From Coniella vitis (lineage: Eukaryota > Ascomycota > Sordariomycetes > Diaporthales > Schizoparmaceae), in NCBI GenBank assembly GCA_011317545.1, contig WUJK01000004.1, positions 3,604,501-3,668,500 on the forward strand: a stretch of DNA of 64,000 nucleotides, given 5' to 3'. A program made the position numbers and the translations under genes. This document shows positions 48,116 to 60,229 of this stretch, piece after piece. Numbering within the stretch: the stretch's first letter is position 1; every line of letters starts with the position of its first letter. The notes below the pieces were generated by a model. The model was not told the origin of the DNA and did not search any database. It worked only from the letters and a program-made list of their open reading frames with translations.

Positions 48116-48279
48116 CCGTATAATCGTTACTTTATTCCTACGTCGAAGACTGCCTATCTAGTAACTTACTACTACCTTTTACCTTCTTCGGCGATATTCC
48201 TTAGATAACTATATAAAGAACTTCTTCCCCCCCCCTTGCCCTCTTCTTTTTTTTTTCCTCCTTCCCTTACTAACCTCCT

Positions 48280-51200
48280 ATCTACCAGCCGGCTATCGTT
48301 AAATATACCGTATATATCCCTACCAATATTAACACCTAACCCCTTCGTACTAACCTACTAGCCGTCCGGCAGAATAAATAAACCAAACTACTTATACAAA
48401 CCCCCCTACCTAAGACTACCCGTACGATAGCCGCTCCTACTACCGACTTTACCCTTTCCGTACGCTATACCGACCTCGGCATTTAGAATAGCCGTCGTAG
48501 CCTCGTACTATACCTCACCTACCCGACCTCGTACGCAGCCCTAACTACCCTTACTAAGAATAATACCGAGCGAGCCCTTTTAGCTATACCCGGTACCGAT
48601 ATTCGCCTATCGGCTGGTAACGCTAGTACGACTGCCGCCGCTGTAATTGCTAAGATTCTCCGGCGCGACTTATACTTCCTAGCTATCCTAATCGCTCGTA
48701 CGGGCCGCCCTAAGCCCGTACGCTACTAGCACCGTTACGCCGTACGCAACTTTCCTTTCGATTAGTACCTAGCCGTTATCTGCTAGCAGCAGAATGTATA
48801 CGCTAACTATATTTAGGACTCGTACGCAGCTCGGTGCTAAAGCCGGCTCGTACTATAAGCGAGGAGGAGGATAAAATACTTATAGGTCTTCGTACTAGGG
48901 AGGAAAAGGGGGCTTTAGCTCGTATATACCCCTTCTAGGGCTAGATACTAATATATAAATCTACCCTTATTTCTTTACCCTTTTTACTCTCGTATAGTAG
49001 AAATAAAACGATCTATGTATTAGTAACCCTCTTTTTTCTTTCGTATATAGCTATCTCCTCTTAGTAAAGTATTAAAAGATTAAACTCTATAAAAGACCCT
49101 AACCCTTTAGAACCGGGTCGTATAAAGGTAAAATCTTTTCTTACTCGTATATTTCTTCTTTATAGCTAAGATATTTTCTCCGTATAAACTGCCCCCTTAT
49201 CGTACTTCCCTTACTAACCGCCTTATATAATATACTCGTATTTCTATTATAGAGGAATATATTTCTTTAAATACGGAGTATAATATTCTACTTTGCCTCC
49301 TCTGCTAGGCTGCTATACGGCCTAAGGAGGCTATCCGTACGTATTTCCGCTAGTAGTATAAGCTAAAAGGGCCCGTTCTAAAGGATATCCTTTACTCGTA
49401 CGGCGATACCGAGCTTATAGACCCTATATCTATCGCCCTCCCCGCGGATAACTTAACTCTAATCCCAAACCTAGCTATCGTATATAGCCTTAGCTGCTAG
49501 GTATACCGGTTTTTAACTCCGTCCGATAACCTCTTCTATCGGTATACGAAAGTAGCAGGGTATAATACGAGCGAATACCTCTTAGACCCCGTATAACTCC
49601 AGACCTAGCTCCGCGGCCGGTATATACGGTATTAGGTTATACGTACGGAGCTCGAAGAACCAGCTACCCGTTCGGCTCTCGTACCGCCTTCTATTCTAAT
49701 AGACCTATCGCTTACTTCGTACGAATCTACTATCCTCCAGCAAGAAGCTCTTTTTAAAGAAGCCGACTAGTAGTATATACGAGCCGGCGATATACGTAAG
49801 GGACTCGAACGTAATTCGCCTTAGATTAAGCGTATTAGCTAGGTCCCGTATTTTACCTTACGCGATAAGCTTACTATTGCCTAGGCTATTATCTAGGACG
49901 AGAAGGAGAATACGTAAGCTATCGTACGGCAGTAAGAGCCCCTAGAAGCGATTTAGATCTATATATAGCTCGGGCTCCTTACCTTAAGCTTCGTACGAGA
50001 GGTCGATCGCTGCCTTCCGCGCCTACTAAATATCCCGATCGAAATACTCTAATAGCTAGCTAGTATCTCCCCGATACAGCCGAACCCCCGCCCCTTTATA
50101 CGGCTAGGGAAAGCCGAAACGCTCGTATAATATCAACGGATTAGGCAAAGGTATCTTATCTTCTATATTCGTACGTATTATCTAGGGCGGGAGGAGGCGT
50201 ACGAGCAGTAGGTATTACGCTTTTCGGACGAGTAATAGTTACTCCTCTATAATATTATCTATAACCTCGAAGCGCTTATAGCTCGTACGGAGGCTATTCA
50301 GAATAGGCCGCCTATAATACAACCACAAAGGCGGCCGTATAAAGCCTGGACCTTTGCCTCAGACGATAAGGAAAGTAACGAATCCGATAACGATCGAGGG
50401 TCGGGTACGATAAGGAGTCCTAGCCCAGAGGAATCGTACGATACCGATCCGCTCGACCGTTCGGTCTTTTCCTTTTTCATTGCTTTACTTCGATAATATA
50501 TCGGCGGGAATCTCTATTTAAATCCGCTCTTATACTTTTATACGGCGCTTAGTATCCGTACGGAACCGGTAGGGTATATAGAACCCTATCTTTATACGAT
50601 ACGGCTTATAGTACTTCTTTAGCTTTCGCGCGTCTTCTTTCTCGAAGCCGAGTTCTCTAATAAGCCGTATAAGCTCGAAGCTATTAATATAGAAGCTATT
50701 CAACGCTTCCGTATAGCGTATAGCGAGTAGATAGTACCGGGAATATATATGCCGATTAGTACGATTATCGCCTGGATAGCGTACGGACGTAGGTAGCGCC
50801 ACTAGATATCTGGGCAGGGCTCTATATAATAGTCCGAGGATAAGCAGGTCCTTTTCTATAATAGAGAAGTAATTACCGTATAAGAGTTCCAGAAAACCGC
50901 GTGCGGGCTTATCGATAAGGCCGTATATACTCTTAATGCTGTTATAGCTGGGTCTTAGGACGAGCTTCGTACGATTATCGACTTAAAACGGATCGTTAAC
51001 TATACGATACGAGTCGGTGCTGGGAAATCCTTTATAATAGACCCCCGGAATAAATAGCTTCTCCCGGGGCCCCGTACGATACTCCGCTATCTCCAGCCGT
51101 CGCTCTAGGATCCCGTATATATCTAGTAGAAGAGGCGAGCGGTCTATAAATAGCTCTAGCAGCTTCGTATATTCCGCGAGCTCCTCCTTATCCTTATATA

Positions 51201-53900
51201 TATCTAGGGCGGGCAGCCCGGGTATAAGCCCGAAATTATAACGCTCCGGTATACCGACTCCTAGTAGCTTATACGGAATATCTTTCTTTTCGACGGCGAG
51301 GTTCTTATTATAACGGACCGCGATAAGGGCAAAGCTATATACGGAGCGAAGAGTCGTAAGGTCGTACGATTTCTCCCCGCACCGGTTAGGCTCTTACTTA
51401 TAGCTTATATTATTTAGCTTTTACTAGCCGAGCGATTAATTCGTACGTAATATAGCTTACGGCCGGCCGAAGGCGAATAGCTCGAATATCTTTAGTACGA
51501 GAGCGATTCCGGGGTTTAGAATACCGATCGGCTTAGTTTACTTCTTATACGGTACCTCTAGCCGGGACTTAGGCTCCGTATTAGGATAGCTTGCTACCGT
51601 ACGATCGCTATTAAAATAGGACGGTAAATTCGAGGGCTTAATATTAAGCAAGTAGAACTCTAAATCGGCGAAGAAGACGATTCGTACGACTAGAATCTTA
51701 ACCCGCTTACTAGCAAGCTTATAGACGAAGCGTACAGCAGCTGGAATATTATCTAGGATTTATAAGCAATATATAGTACGAAGGTCGTACGATAGTATTA
51801 TACTATCTACGTTAGGTTTTTAGGATCTTTATAACCTAAGATAATTACTACTTTCCGTACGGTAAGTCTGCTCTAGCACTAGTTTTTACTCGGTATAGGT
51901 TCCGAGGTAAGCTAGATATCCCGTACGGAAGCCGATTAAAGGCCCTAGCTAAAGCGGAAAGCTATATCCTTCTCCGAGAGCAAGGGAGAGGAAGGCTCCG
52001 TACGGAGAAATAAGCGTCGTCTTCCAGACTCGAGAGAAATCGATCAAGAGCTTCTAAAAGGGCTTCGTATACTACTAGGGCCTAACGTAAAGTGGAAGTC
52101 GGACGAGCAGGCGGAATGCTATCGTACGATTTACCGGCTCTAAGGCTAGGAATCGGCGATCTATATACTCCTAACCGGGGCCGGGAAGAGTTTACTCTTC
52201 TTCGTACTAGCGATTTTACCGTACAATAGGACGAGTATTATAGTGGTTCCGTTTCTTATACTTATCGCCGATCTACTAAAGCGGGCTCGTACGCTTTAGG
52301 TTAATTATATCTAGTTTAAGCTAGGGCTCCGTATAGGGCGAGAGGGCCCGCTACGGACCGTACGGCTTATAATTGTAAGTACGGATATTGCAATTACGAG
52401 CGAGTTTACTTCGTATATCGATAGGCTTTCTGCAAATGGACTACTCGTACGAATCTTTCTCGACGAATGCTATACGATTCTTACAGATACGAGCTACCGT
52501 ATACGATTATAGGAGCTAAAGAGTATACGGCGTTTCGGGCAGCCGCTCGTTTTTTTAATAGCTACGCTTCCGCCGACGTTTCTTAGCTGGTTCCGTACGG
52601 AGGTCTTAGCAAAAAACGTAGAGGTAATTCGGGTATATACAAGTAAAGCAAACTGCCGTTATCGGGTATACTTAGTCCCCGTATAGAGCGGGCCAGGGCC
52701 TAGAGAAATAGTCCAGGATCGTATAGTTGCTACCGTACGAAAGCTAGGGGCGGAAATATACGGGCAGTAGAAAGGGATAGTTTACTATCGCTCGAGGGCT
52801 AAAGCTTATACGGTTGCCGATATACTTAGATGCTTATATTACTATAGCAGAATAAGTAAAGAGGAGCGGGAAGCGGCGCGTACGAGCTAGAGCGAGTGCG
52901 AAGGGGGGTAGCGGTAGATAACTATAACCGTTAGGCTTAGTACGGGTATCGATATCGAGGGGATTATCGTAGTCGTATATATAGGGCTACCGTACGGGCT
53001 TATCGACTTCGTATAGCAGGTTAGGCGGGGTGGCCGATACGTAGGCGAGGTTATAGACTCCGTGATTATATATAACGGATAGCCGGATATACGAAGGCTC
53101 CGGGAAGTAAGCGGGATTATAGAGAGTACGAATATACTCTAGATAGAGTCGTACGTATCGACGAAAGGGTATCGGCGTACTGTGCTTAGCGCTTTTTTAG
53201 ATAGGACGGATATAGAGAGCTATACGACGGTTCCCGAAGCTATCCCGTGCGATTACTATAAAAAGCCGCTAGTCGTACGGTTCTAGGATAGGGGATTATA
53301 GAAGGCGTATAGGCAGATAGAGGGCTAATAGATACGGCTTCTTTACCGCTAGCTTTTAGAGGTCGAGTTTAGCTGTGGTTCGGTTTATGCTATCTTTCGT
53401 ACGTATTATATAGAATCGCTCGGGAAGGCGAGGATACGGTGCGAAAGGGATTCTAGTAAGGAAGGGTGGTGTAACCTTATTACGGAGTTGTACGGGCCGA
53501 TGAATATAGAACTATATAAGGCCGGGCGGCGGGCCGTACGATTCGAGGAAATAAGTTATTGTTTTATTTATAAGTTGCCGTTAGACTAGTACGAGGAACG
53601 GCGTACGAGCGGCGGGGATCGTACGGGATATACGGCTAAGGATCGAGTACTACCCGTCGTACTTTTACTATACCGCGTAAGGTAGGTACGAAAGATTTTA
53701 AAGAAACAGTTTGGGATAGATTAGAGGGATCGTACGAGGTTATATTCTTAGCTCGGGCGAAAGCAGCGCTTTCACAACGTATAAGGGACGAATCTACTTC
53801 TAGTCTGGGAAGCGATTCTCTGGAAGGCGTACGGAAAGGGAGAGTTTTAGGATCGATATAAATAGGCTAAGGAATATACGAAGGTAGAAAGTAATAGAAA
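48280..53900 (+). pseudogene. Telomere-linked RecQ-like helicase (TLH) relic, RIP-inactivated
   Basis: One + frame (coordinate mod 3 = 1 at every point checked: 48622, 50347, 52174, 52462, 53005) runs about 1,860 codons, interrupted only by TAG/TAA at former Trp/Gln codons. Motif I is TGAGKSLLFF (52174), Ia VVPFLILIADL, II DECY (52462; DECH with His to Tyr by C-to-T), III IATLPPTF, and VI F-V-*-Q-V-R-R-G-G-R (53005-53040, from a QQxGRGGR type motif). The C-terminal half and the long N-terminal half resemble the telomere-linked helicases of ascomycetes and Ustilago. The 5' end is not defined. Any active copy must lie elsewhere. Shadow frames at 50298-50802 (-) are rejected. Confidence 0.7.
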
Positions 53901-53997
53901 TCTTCTCTTTTTTATTTTTAAAAATATTATAAGAATATTTCTTTAGTATATTAAATAAAGAAAGTTAAATATATATTTAAAATAATAAAATAGAAAT
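53901..53997. other. Transition from helicase relic to satellite
   Basis: AT-rich, no feature seen beyond the change from CG-containing to nearly C-free sequence. Confidence 0.4.
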
Positions 53998-54150
53998 TAA
54001 AAGAATAAAAGAATAAAAGAATAAAAGAATAAAAGAATAAAAGAATAAAAGAATAAAAGAATAAAAGAATAAAAGAATAAAAGAATAAAAGAATAAAAGA
54101 ATAAAAGAATAAAAGAATAAAAGAATAAAAGAATAAAAGAATAAAAGAAT
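53998..54150 (+). repeat. Microsatellite (AGAATAAA)n, about 18 copies
   Basis: Perfect 8-bp units from about 53998 to 54148, then the tract decays into AGAATAAA/AGAATAGGG variants to about 54240. Confidence 0.9.
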
Positions 54151-57100
54151 AGGGAATAAAAGAATAGAGAATAAAGAATAAAAGAATAGGGAATAAAAAA
54201 TAAAGAATAAAAGAATAATAAAGAATAAAAAGAATAAAGAATAAAAGAAAATATAAGATAAAAGGGATAAAGAATAAAAGAAAATATAAAATAAAAGGGA
54301 TAGAAAATAAAAAGAAATAGAAGATAAAAGGAAATATAAGATAAAATAAAATATAAGATAAAAGGAATAAAGAATTAAAGAATTATAAAAAGTAATAAAA
54401 ATAAAGATTAAAATTATTATTATTATTTAAAAATAAAGATAATAATAAAATTAAAGATATAAAGAAATAAAAAGGTTAAGGTTATAAAGAAATAAAAGGT
54501 TAGAATTAAAAAGGAATAAAAAGGCTAAAATTAAAATAGAATAAAAAGGTTAAAATTAGAAAAGAATAAAAGGTTAAGGTTAAAAAGGAATAAAAAGGTT
54601 AGGGTTATAAAGAAATAAAAGGTTAGGGTTATAAAAGAGGAAAAGATTAAGGTTAAAAAGAAATAAGAGGGTTAGAGTTAAAAAGGAATAAAAAGGTTAA
54701 AATTAGAAAAGAATAAAAAGGTTAAGGTTAAAAAATAATAAAAAGGTTAGGGTTATAAAGGAGAAAAAGGGTAAAGTTAGAAAAAATAAAAAATTAATAT
54801 TAAGAAGGAATAAAAAGGTTAGGGTTATAAATAAGGAAAAAATTAAGGTTAAAAAGAAATAAGAAGGTTAGAATTAAAAAGAAATAAAAAGGTTAAGGTT
54901 AAAAAATAATAAAAAGATTAAAGTTAAAAAATAATAAAAAGGTTAGGGTTATAAAGGAGGAAAAGATTAAGGTTAAAAAGGAATAAGAAAGTTAAAGTTA
55001 AAAAGGAATAAAAAGATTAAGGTTAAAAAGAAATAAAAAGGTTAAGGTTAAAAAATAATAAAAAGGTTAGGGTTATAAAGGAGCTAAAGGGTAAAGTTAG
55101 AAAGAAATAAAAAAATTTAAAGTTAAAAAAAAATAAAAAGATTAAGGTAAAAAAAGAAATAAAAAAGTTAGGGTTATAATATAATAAAAAGCTTAGGGTT
55201 ATAAAAGAGAAAAAGGTTAGGGTTATAAAGGAAAAAAAGGTTAAAGTTATAAAAGAGAAAAAGATTAAAATTATTTAAAATTAAAAAGATTAAGATTATA
55301 AAATAATAAAGAGGTTATAAAAAGAATAAAGATTATAAAAAGATAAAATATAATATTAAAAGATTATAAGAAATTAGAATATAAAAAAATATATAAGATA
55401 GAAAAGATTATAAAATTAAATAAATAATAAAAAGGGGTTTAAAAAAAAAGAAGAAAAAATAAAGAAAAAAGAATATTATTTAAATAAAGAGAAAAAGAAA
55501 AGATAGAATAATATAAAAAGAATAAATATTTTAGAAAATAAGGGTAAAATAAAAAATTAGGGTTAGAAGATTAAAGAGAAATAAATTAAAATTATAAAGG
55601 AATAAAAGAAGAAAATTATAAATAAGGAGAATAAAGGATTTATAATAAGGAAAATAAAAAGAAATAAAAGAATTAGATAAAATAAAAGAAAAAGGATAGA
55701 ATTAAAAGAAAGATAAGTTATAGAAAAATAAGAGAAGTAAAATTCGATAATAAAAGAAAGGATAAAATAAATAAAAAGTAGAATTAAAGTTATAATAGAA
55801 AATAAAATTATAAAGAGAAAAATACTTAGGATTTATAAAAGAATAAAGGGATAAAATTATAAAGGGAGGAAAAGAGATAATATTAGAAGAGGAAAAAGAG
55901 TTAAAGTTAAAAAAGAAATAAGAGAAAAAAGGGGTAAAGTTATTAGAAGTAAAAGGATTAAGGATATAAGAAGAGAAAGGGTTAGGGTTATATAAAGAGA
56001 AAGGGTTAGGATTATATAAAGAGAAAGGGTTAGGGTTATATAAAGAGAAAGGGTTAGGGTTATAAAAAGGGGAAAAGGTTAAGGATATAAGAAAAGAAAG
56101 GGTTAGGGATATAAAAAGAGAAAGGGTTAGGGATATAAGAAAAGAAAGGGTTAGGGATATAAGAAGAGAAAGGGTAAGGGTTATAAAAGGTTAAAATAAT
56201 AAAAATTTAAAAAATAAAGAAAAGCTAAAATTATTAAAAAAAGAAATAATATAAATATAAAGAAAAAAAGTTAAAATTTATATAAACTTAATTAATAAAA
56301 GATTCGATAACCTCGGGAATAAATAGAGGGTAATTTAATTAAATAAGGTTAAGTAATAGTAATAAGTATACGATAGAAAGCCCGGGGGTAGGGTTAGGGT
56401 TAAAAATTAAAATTATAATAAAAGAGAAAGATTAAAATTTAAAGAAATAAAAAGATTATAATTATAATAAAAGTAATAAATTAGATTTATAAGAGAAGTA
56501 AAATATTAAGATTATAAGAAATAAAGAATAATTAAAGTTAAAAGAAAAAAGGAAAATTAAAATTATAAGGAAAAGGGAAGATTAAAATTATAAAATAAAG
56601 AGAATTAAGATTATAAGAAAAGAAAAGATTAAAAGTTATAAAGAAATAAAAAGTTTAATATTAATATAAAAAAGAAAAAAAAGAATAATAATTAAAAAGA
56701 AGAATAAAATAATAATATAATAATAAAAGATAAAAGAAAAAGAAAAGAATAAAGAGTAAAAGAAAAAAGGAATAATAAAAGAAAAAGAAAAATAATATAT
56801 ATTATATTTAAATTAATAAATAATAAAAAGAAAGATTAAAATTAGAAGGAAAGAAAAGAATACGGATTATAAAGAAAGAAAAAGGTAAGGATTATAAGAG
56901 AAGAAAAGGGTTAGGGTTATAAAAGAAGAAAAAGGTTAGGGTTAGGAAAAACGAAAAGGGTTAGGGTTATAAAGAAAGAAAAAGGATAGGGTAATAATTA
57001 AAGAAAAGGATTAGGATTATAAAAGAAGAAAAAGGTTAGGGTTATAAGGAAAGAAAAAGGTTAAAGTTATAAAGAAAGAAAACGGTTAGGGTTATAACGA

Positions 57101-58500
57101 AAGAAAAAGGTTAGGGTTATAAAGGAAGAAAAGGGTTAAAATTAGAAGGAAAGAAACGGGTTAGAGTTATAAGGAAAAAGAAAGGTTAGAATTATAAGGG
57201 AAGAAAAAGGGTTAAGGTTATAAAGAAGGAAAAGGGTTAGGGTTAAAAGGGAAGAAAGGATTAGGATTAGAAGAAAAGAAAAGGGTTAGGGTTAAAAGGA
57301 ATAAAAAGGTTAAGGTTATAAGGAAAGAAAAAGGTTAAGGTTATAAAGAAAGAAAAATATTAGAATTATAAAAGAAAAAGAGTTAAGATTATAAGAAAAA
57401 AAAAGATTAAAAATATAAAGAAAAGAAAAGGTTAATATTAAAATAAAGAAAGAAATATTAAAATTAATATTAAAATTAATATTAAAATTAATATTAAAAC
57501 GATAAATATAAATAATAATTAAATATAAAAAAAAGAATAATAATAAAATAACGAAAGATAAAGTAAGAATAAAAAAAGAAAAATAATTTTAAAAATAAAA
57601 TATATATTTATATATCTTTATAAAAAGAGAAAAATTTATAAAAAATTAAATTATAAAGATTAAAAATTAAAGAAAGGTAATATATAAAAAGAAAAGGAAA
57701 AAAAGAAAGAATAATTAAAAAGTAAAAAGATAAATAAGAAAGAAAATATATTAAAAAGGGGAAAAAGAAAAAATAAAATAAAATAAAAAGGTTAAAAAGG
57801 TTAAAGAAAATAAAAAAAAAGATTTATATAAAATAAAAAAGCAAAATTTAGAAAAAAGGTAAGATTTATAATTTTAAATAAAAAGGTTAAATATAAAAAA
57901 AAAGGGTTATAAGGAAGAATATAAAAGAAGGAAAATAGAATAAGAAAAAATATAAAAAGAGAAAAGAAATAAAGAGAAAAAAGAAAAGAATTAATAAGAA
58001 GAAAAAAGAATTAAATAGAAAGAGAAAAAGGATTTAAAAAGATTTTATAAATAGTATATATATTTAATAAATAAAATAAGGAAACGAGAAAATAAGGTTA
58101 TATATTTATAAATAGATTAAATTATAATAAAAAAAAAGGTTAGAATTATAAGAAAAAAAAAGAATTAAGATTATAAAGGAAGAAAAAGGTTAATATTATA
58201 AGGAAAAAAAAGGGTTAGGGTTATAAGGAATAAAAAGGGTTAGGGTTAGAAGAAATAAAAAGGGTTAGGGTTATAATAAAAAAGAAGGGTTAGGGTTAGA
58301 AAGAAAGAAAAGGGTTAAGATTAGAAAGAAAAAAAAAGAATTAAATATAATAATATTAAAAATAGGAAAATATAAAAAAAGAGTAAAATAAAGAAAAAAA
58401 AGATTTTAAAAAAAGAAAGATAATAAAAAAAAGGGGAGAATAAAGATTTACTATTCTATATATTTAAATAATAAAATAAAAAAAAGAAAAGAAAAAAAAT
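54150..58500. repeat. Purine-rich satellite with interspersed TTAGGG words
   Basis: The + strand is nearly free of C for over 4 kb. Units are of the form (A/G)AAGAAATAAAAAGGTTAGGGTTATA with variable length; GGTTAGGGTTA recurs many times (for example 54600-55200, 55980-56170, 56900-57300, 58200-58310) with GGTTAAGG and GATTAAAG as decayed forms. A 12-bp subrepeat (ATTAATATTAAA)x4 is at about 57462-57500. No genes. Confidence 0.8.
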
Positions 58501-58553
58501 AGATAAAAAGTATTTTTATTTAAATTAATAAAAAAAGTTCGGATTAATAAATA

Positions 58554-58655
58554 ACCCCGGGGTATTTCCCCGCGAATCCGCGGATAAGGGGAGGTTAGGG
58601 TTAATAAATAACCCTAATAGTAATTGTTAAATGGAATCAGATCTGATTCCATTTA
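58554..58655. repeat. Cluster of four palindromes
   Basis: ACCCCGGGGT (58554-58563), CCGCG-AATC-CGCGG (58570-58583), TTAGGGTTA-ATAAA-TAACCCTAA (58595-58617) and a 28-bp perfect palindrome centred on AGATCT (58628-58655). Unlike its surroundings the last still has CpA and TpG, so it escaped RIP or arrived later. Confidence 0.75.
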
Positions 58656-60195
58656 CAAAGTCCCCACAAAAGTCTCCACTCTTTTCGGACCCCGGTATAT
58701 AAGGTCCTAGATATCCAAAACCTCGAGAACGCTACTAAAAATATACCCCCCTTAGGGGACCCACTTTTCAGCCCCACCTACCCAAAATCCTTTTTTCTTC
58801 TCCGTCTAAAAGAACGTACTTTCTTCTATTATACTACCCCGGGAATCGGAAAGAGAAAGGCGCAAGAAGGAAAAGAAGATTCCGTAGTATAGAAAAAAGA
58901 AAAAAAAAAAGAACGAAAAAAAAAGGAAGAAGAAAGGATATAGATCTATTTATTAATAAAGAATCTTTTCACCCTTTCCTATTATTTATCTTATCTATCT
59001 ATATATATTTATATATATTATTATTATATATAAGTTCTATTTACGATAAGTTGAAAATAACTATAAAAGAGGAAGAAAGTATCGAAATTTCAATATATTT
59101 TTATTATTTACTAATCCTCTTTAAATAAAAGTATTATTATAATAAACTAAAGAATATTTATATAATCTAACTTTAAGCCCTTACCCTCTTTTCTTATTAT
59201 AAATACTCGATAATACTATATAATAGTATTATTCTTTTTTCAAAGAGAAGTTACTATAAGAAAAAAATAAAAAGATTATAATAGAAGATAAATAAATACT
59301 ATATATATCTCTTTCTATATATTCTATATAGTAAATAAATAGTATATATATCTCTCTATATATATTCTATATAGTAAATAAATATAGTATATAAAGATAG
59401 CCTGTTTTTCTTTTTTTTCTTTTTTTTCTTTTCTTTTTTTCTATAGAAATATAATAGTATTATTATTTGAATAAATATTCGTCTTGGAATAATAGAAAAT
59501 ATATAGCTAGATTCCTTAGATTTAGGGCTATTTAACGTACTATTTTTCTTTAACCCTAACCCTAAACCTAGGGCGTTATTCCAGAACTCGCTTAGCCCCG
59601 ATAAGAACGATAAGAAATTCTAAACCCACTTAAACCCACTCTTACCCGGGTAGACCCACTAACTTTAACCCTGAATATCTCAACGGATATAAAGGGTATG
59701 AAAAATATAAATAATATATTTGAATAGCTGGAATCTAGAGCTTTCGATTGGTACCGGGTGTACTATAGTGGCTATATTATTATATGTTTTTTCTTTCACT
59801 AAAGTAAAGTTGACTATATAAGTTCGGAAAAAATCAGAGTTTTCACCGAAAAGCAAAGTGGTCGAGTCGTTTCGACGACCGACTACAATGCTAGAAGTTC
59901 CGTGTTCGAGTGTGACGTCGGGGAAACTGCTGGTGAGTTTTTCTGATAATCATGAGTGGGTTATATAGTATTAAATTATAGTATAACTAGAAGGGTTGGC
60001 CGCGTAATGGTGTAATGCCCCTACTCGATAGAACGGTTGTGGGAAAATATATATATAAAGTGTAACCGCAGAATATATATATATATATACAAAGTGTAAC
60101 CGCAGAGTATATATAATCGTCCTATTGGGCAGGGTTAAAGGGCTTACGTAAATAGCCCCTAGTCACCTCGAATACGGAACTTCTTTTTTTAAAAA
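58656..60195. other. Spacer between the two satellites, no gene recognised
   Basis: Partly normal composition (58656-58900, 59560-60180), partly AT-rich. A duplicated ~55-bp block is at 59280-59390 (AGTAAATAAATAGTATATATATC). AAAGTGTAACCGCAGA(G/A)TATATA occurs twice near 60057 and 60089. 59855-59920 has weak pol III A/B-box-like words (AAGCAAAGTGG, GTTCGAGTG) but no foldable tRNA. A perfect A-rich palindrome around CTTAAG lies near 60210. Confidence 0.4.
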
Positions 60196-60229
60196 ATAAA
60201 AAAAAACTTAAGTTTTTTTATTATATTAT

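Noticed and set aside
50298..50802. Minus-strand frames inside the helicase relic
   Set aside because: The + frame here is in register with the helicase motifs up- and downstream, so these are shadows.
48280..53900. Unusual density of the word CGTACG as a functional motif
   Set aside because: RIP turns CGTGCG/CGCACG into CGTACG while leaving CpG, so the excess is probably a mutation product. It could be rechecked in unRIPed TLH copies.
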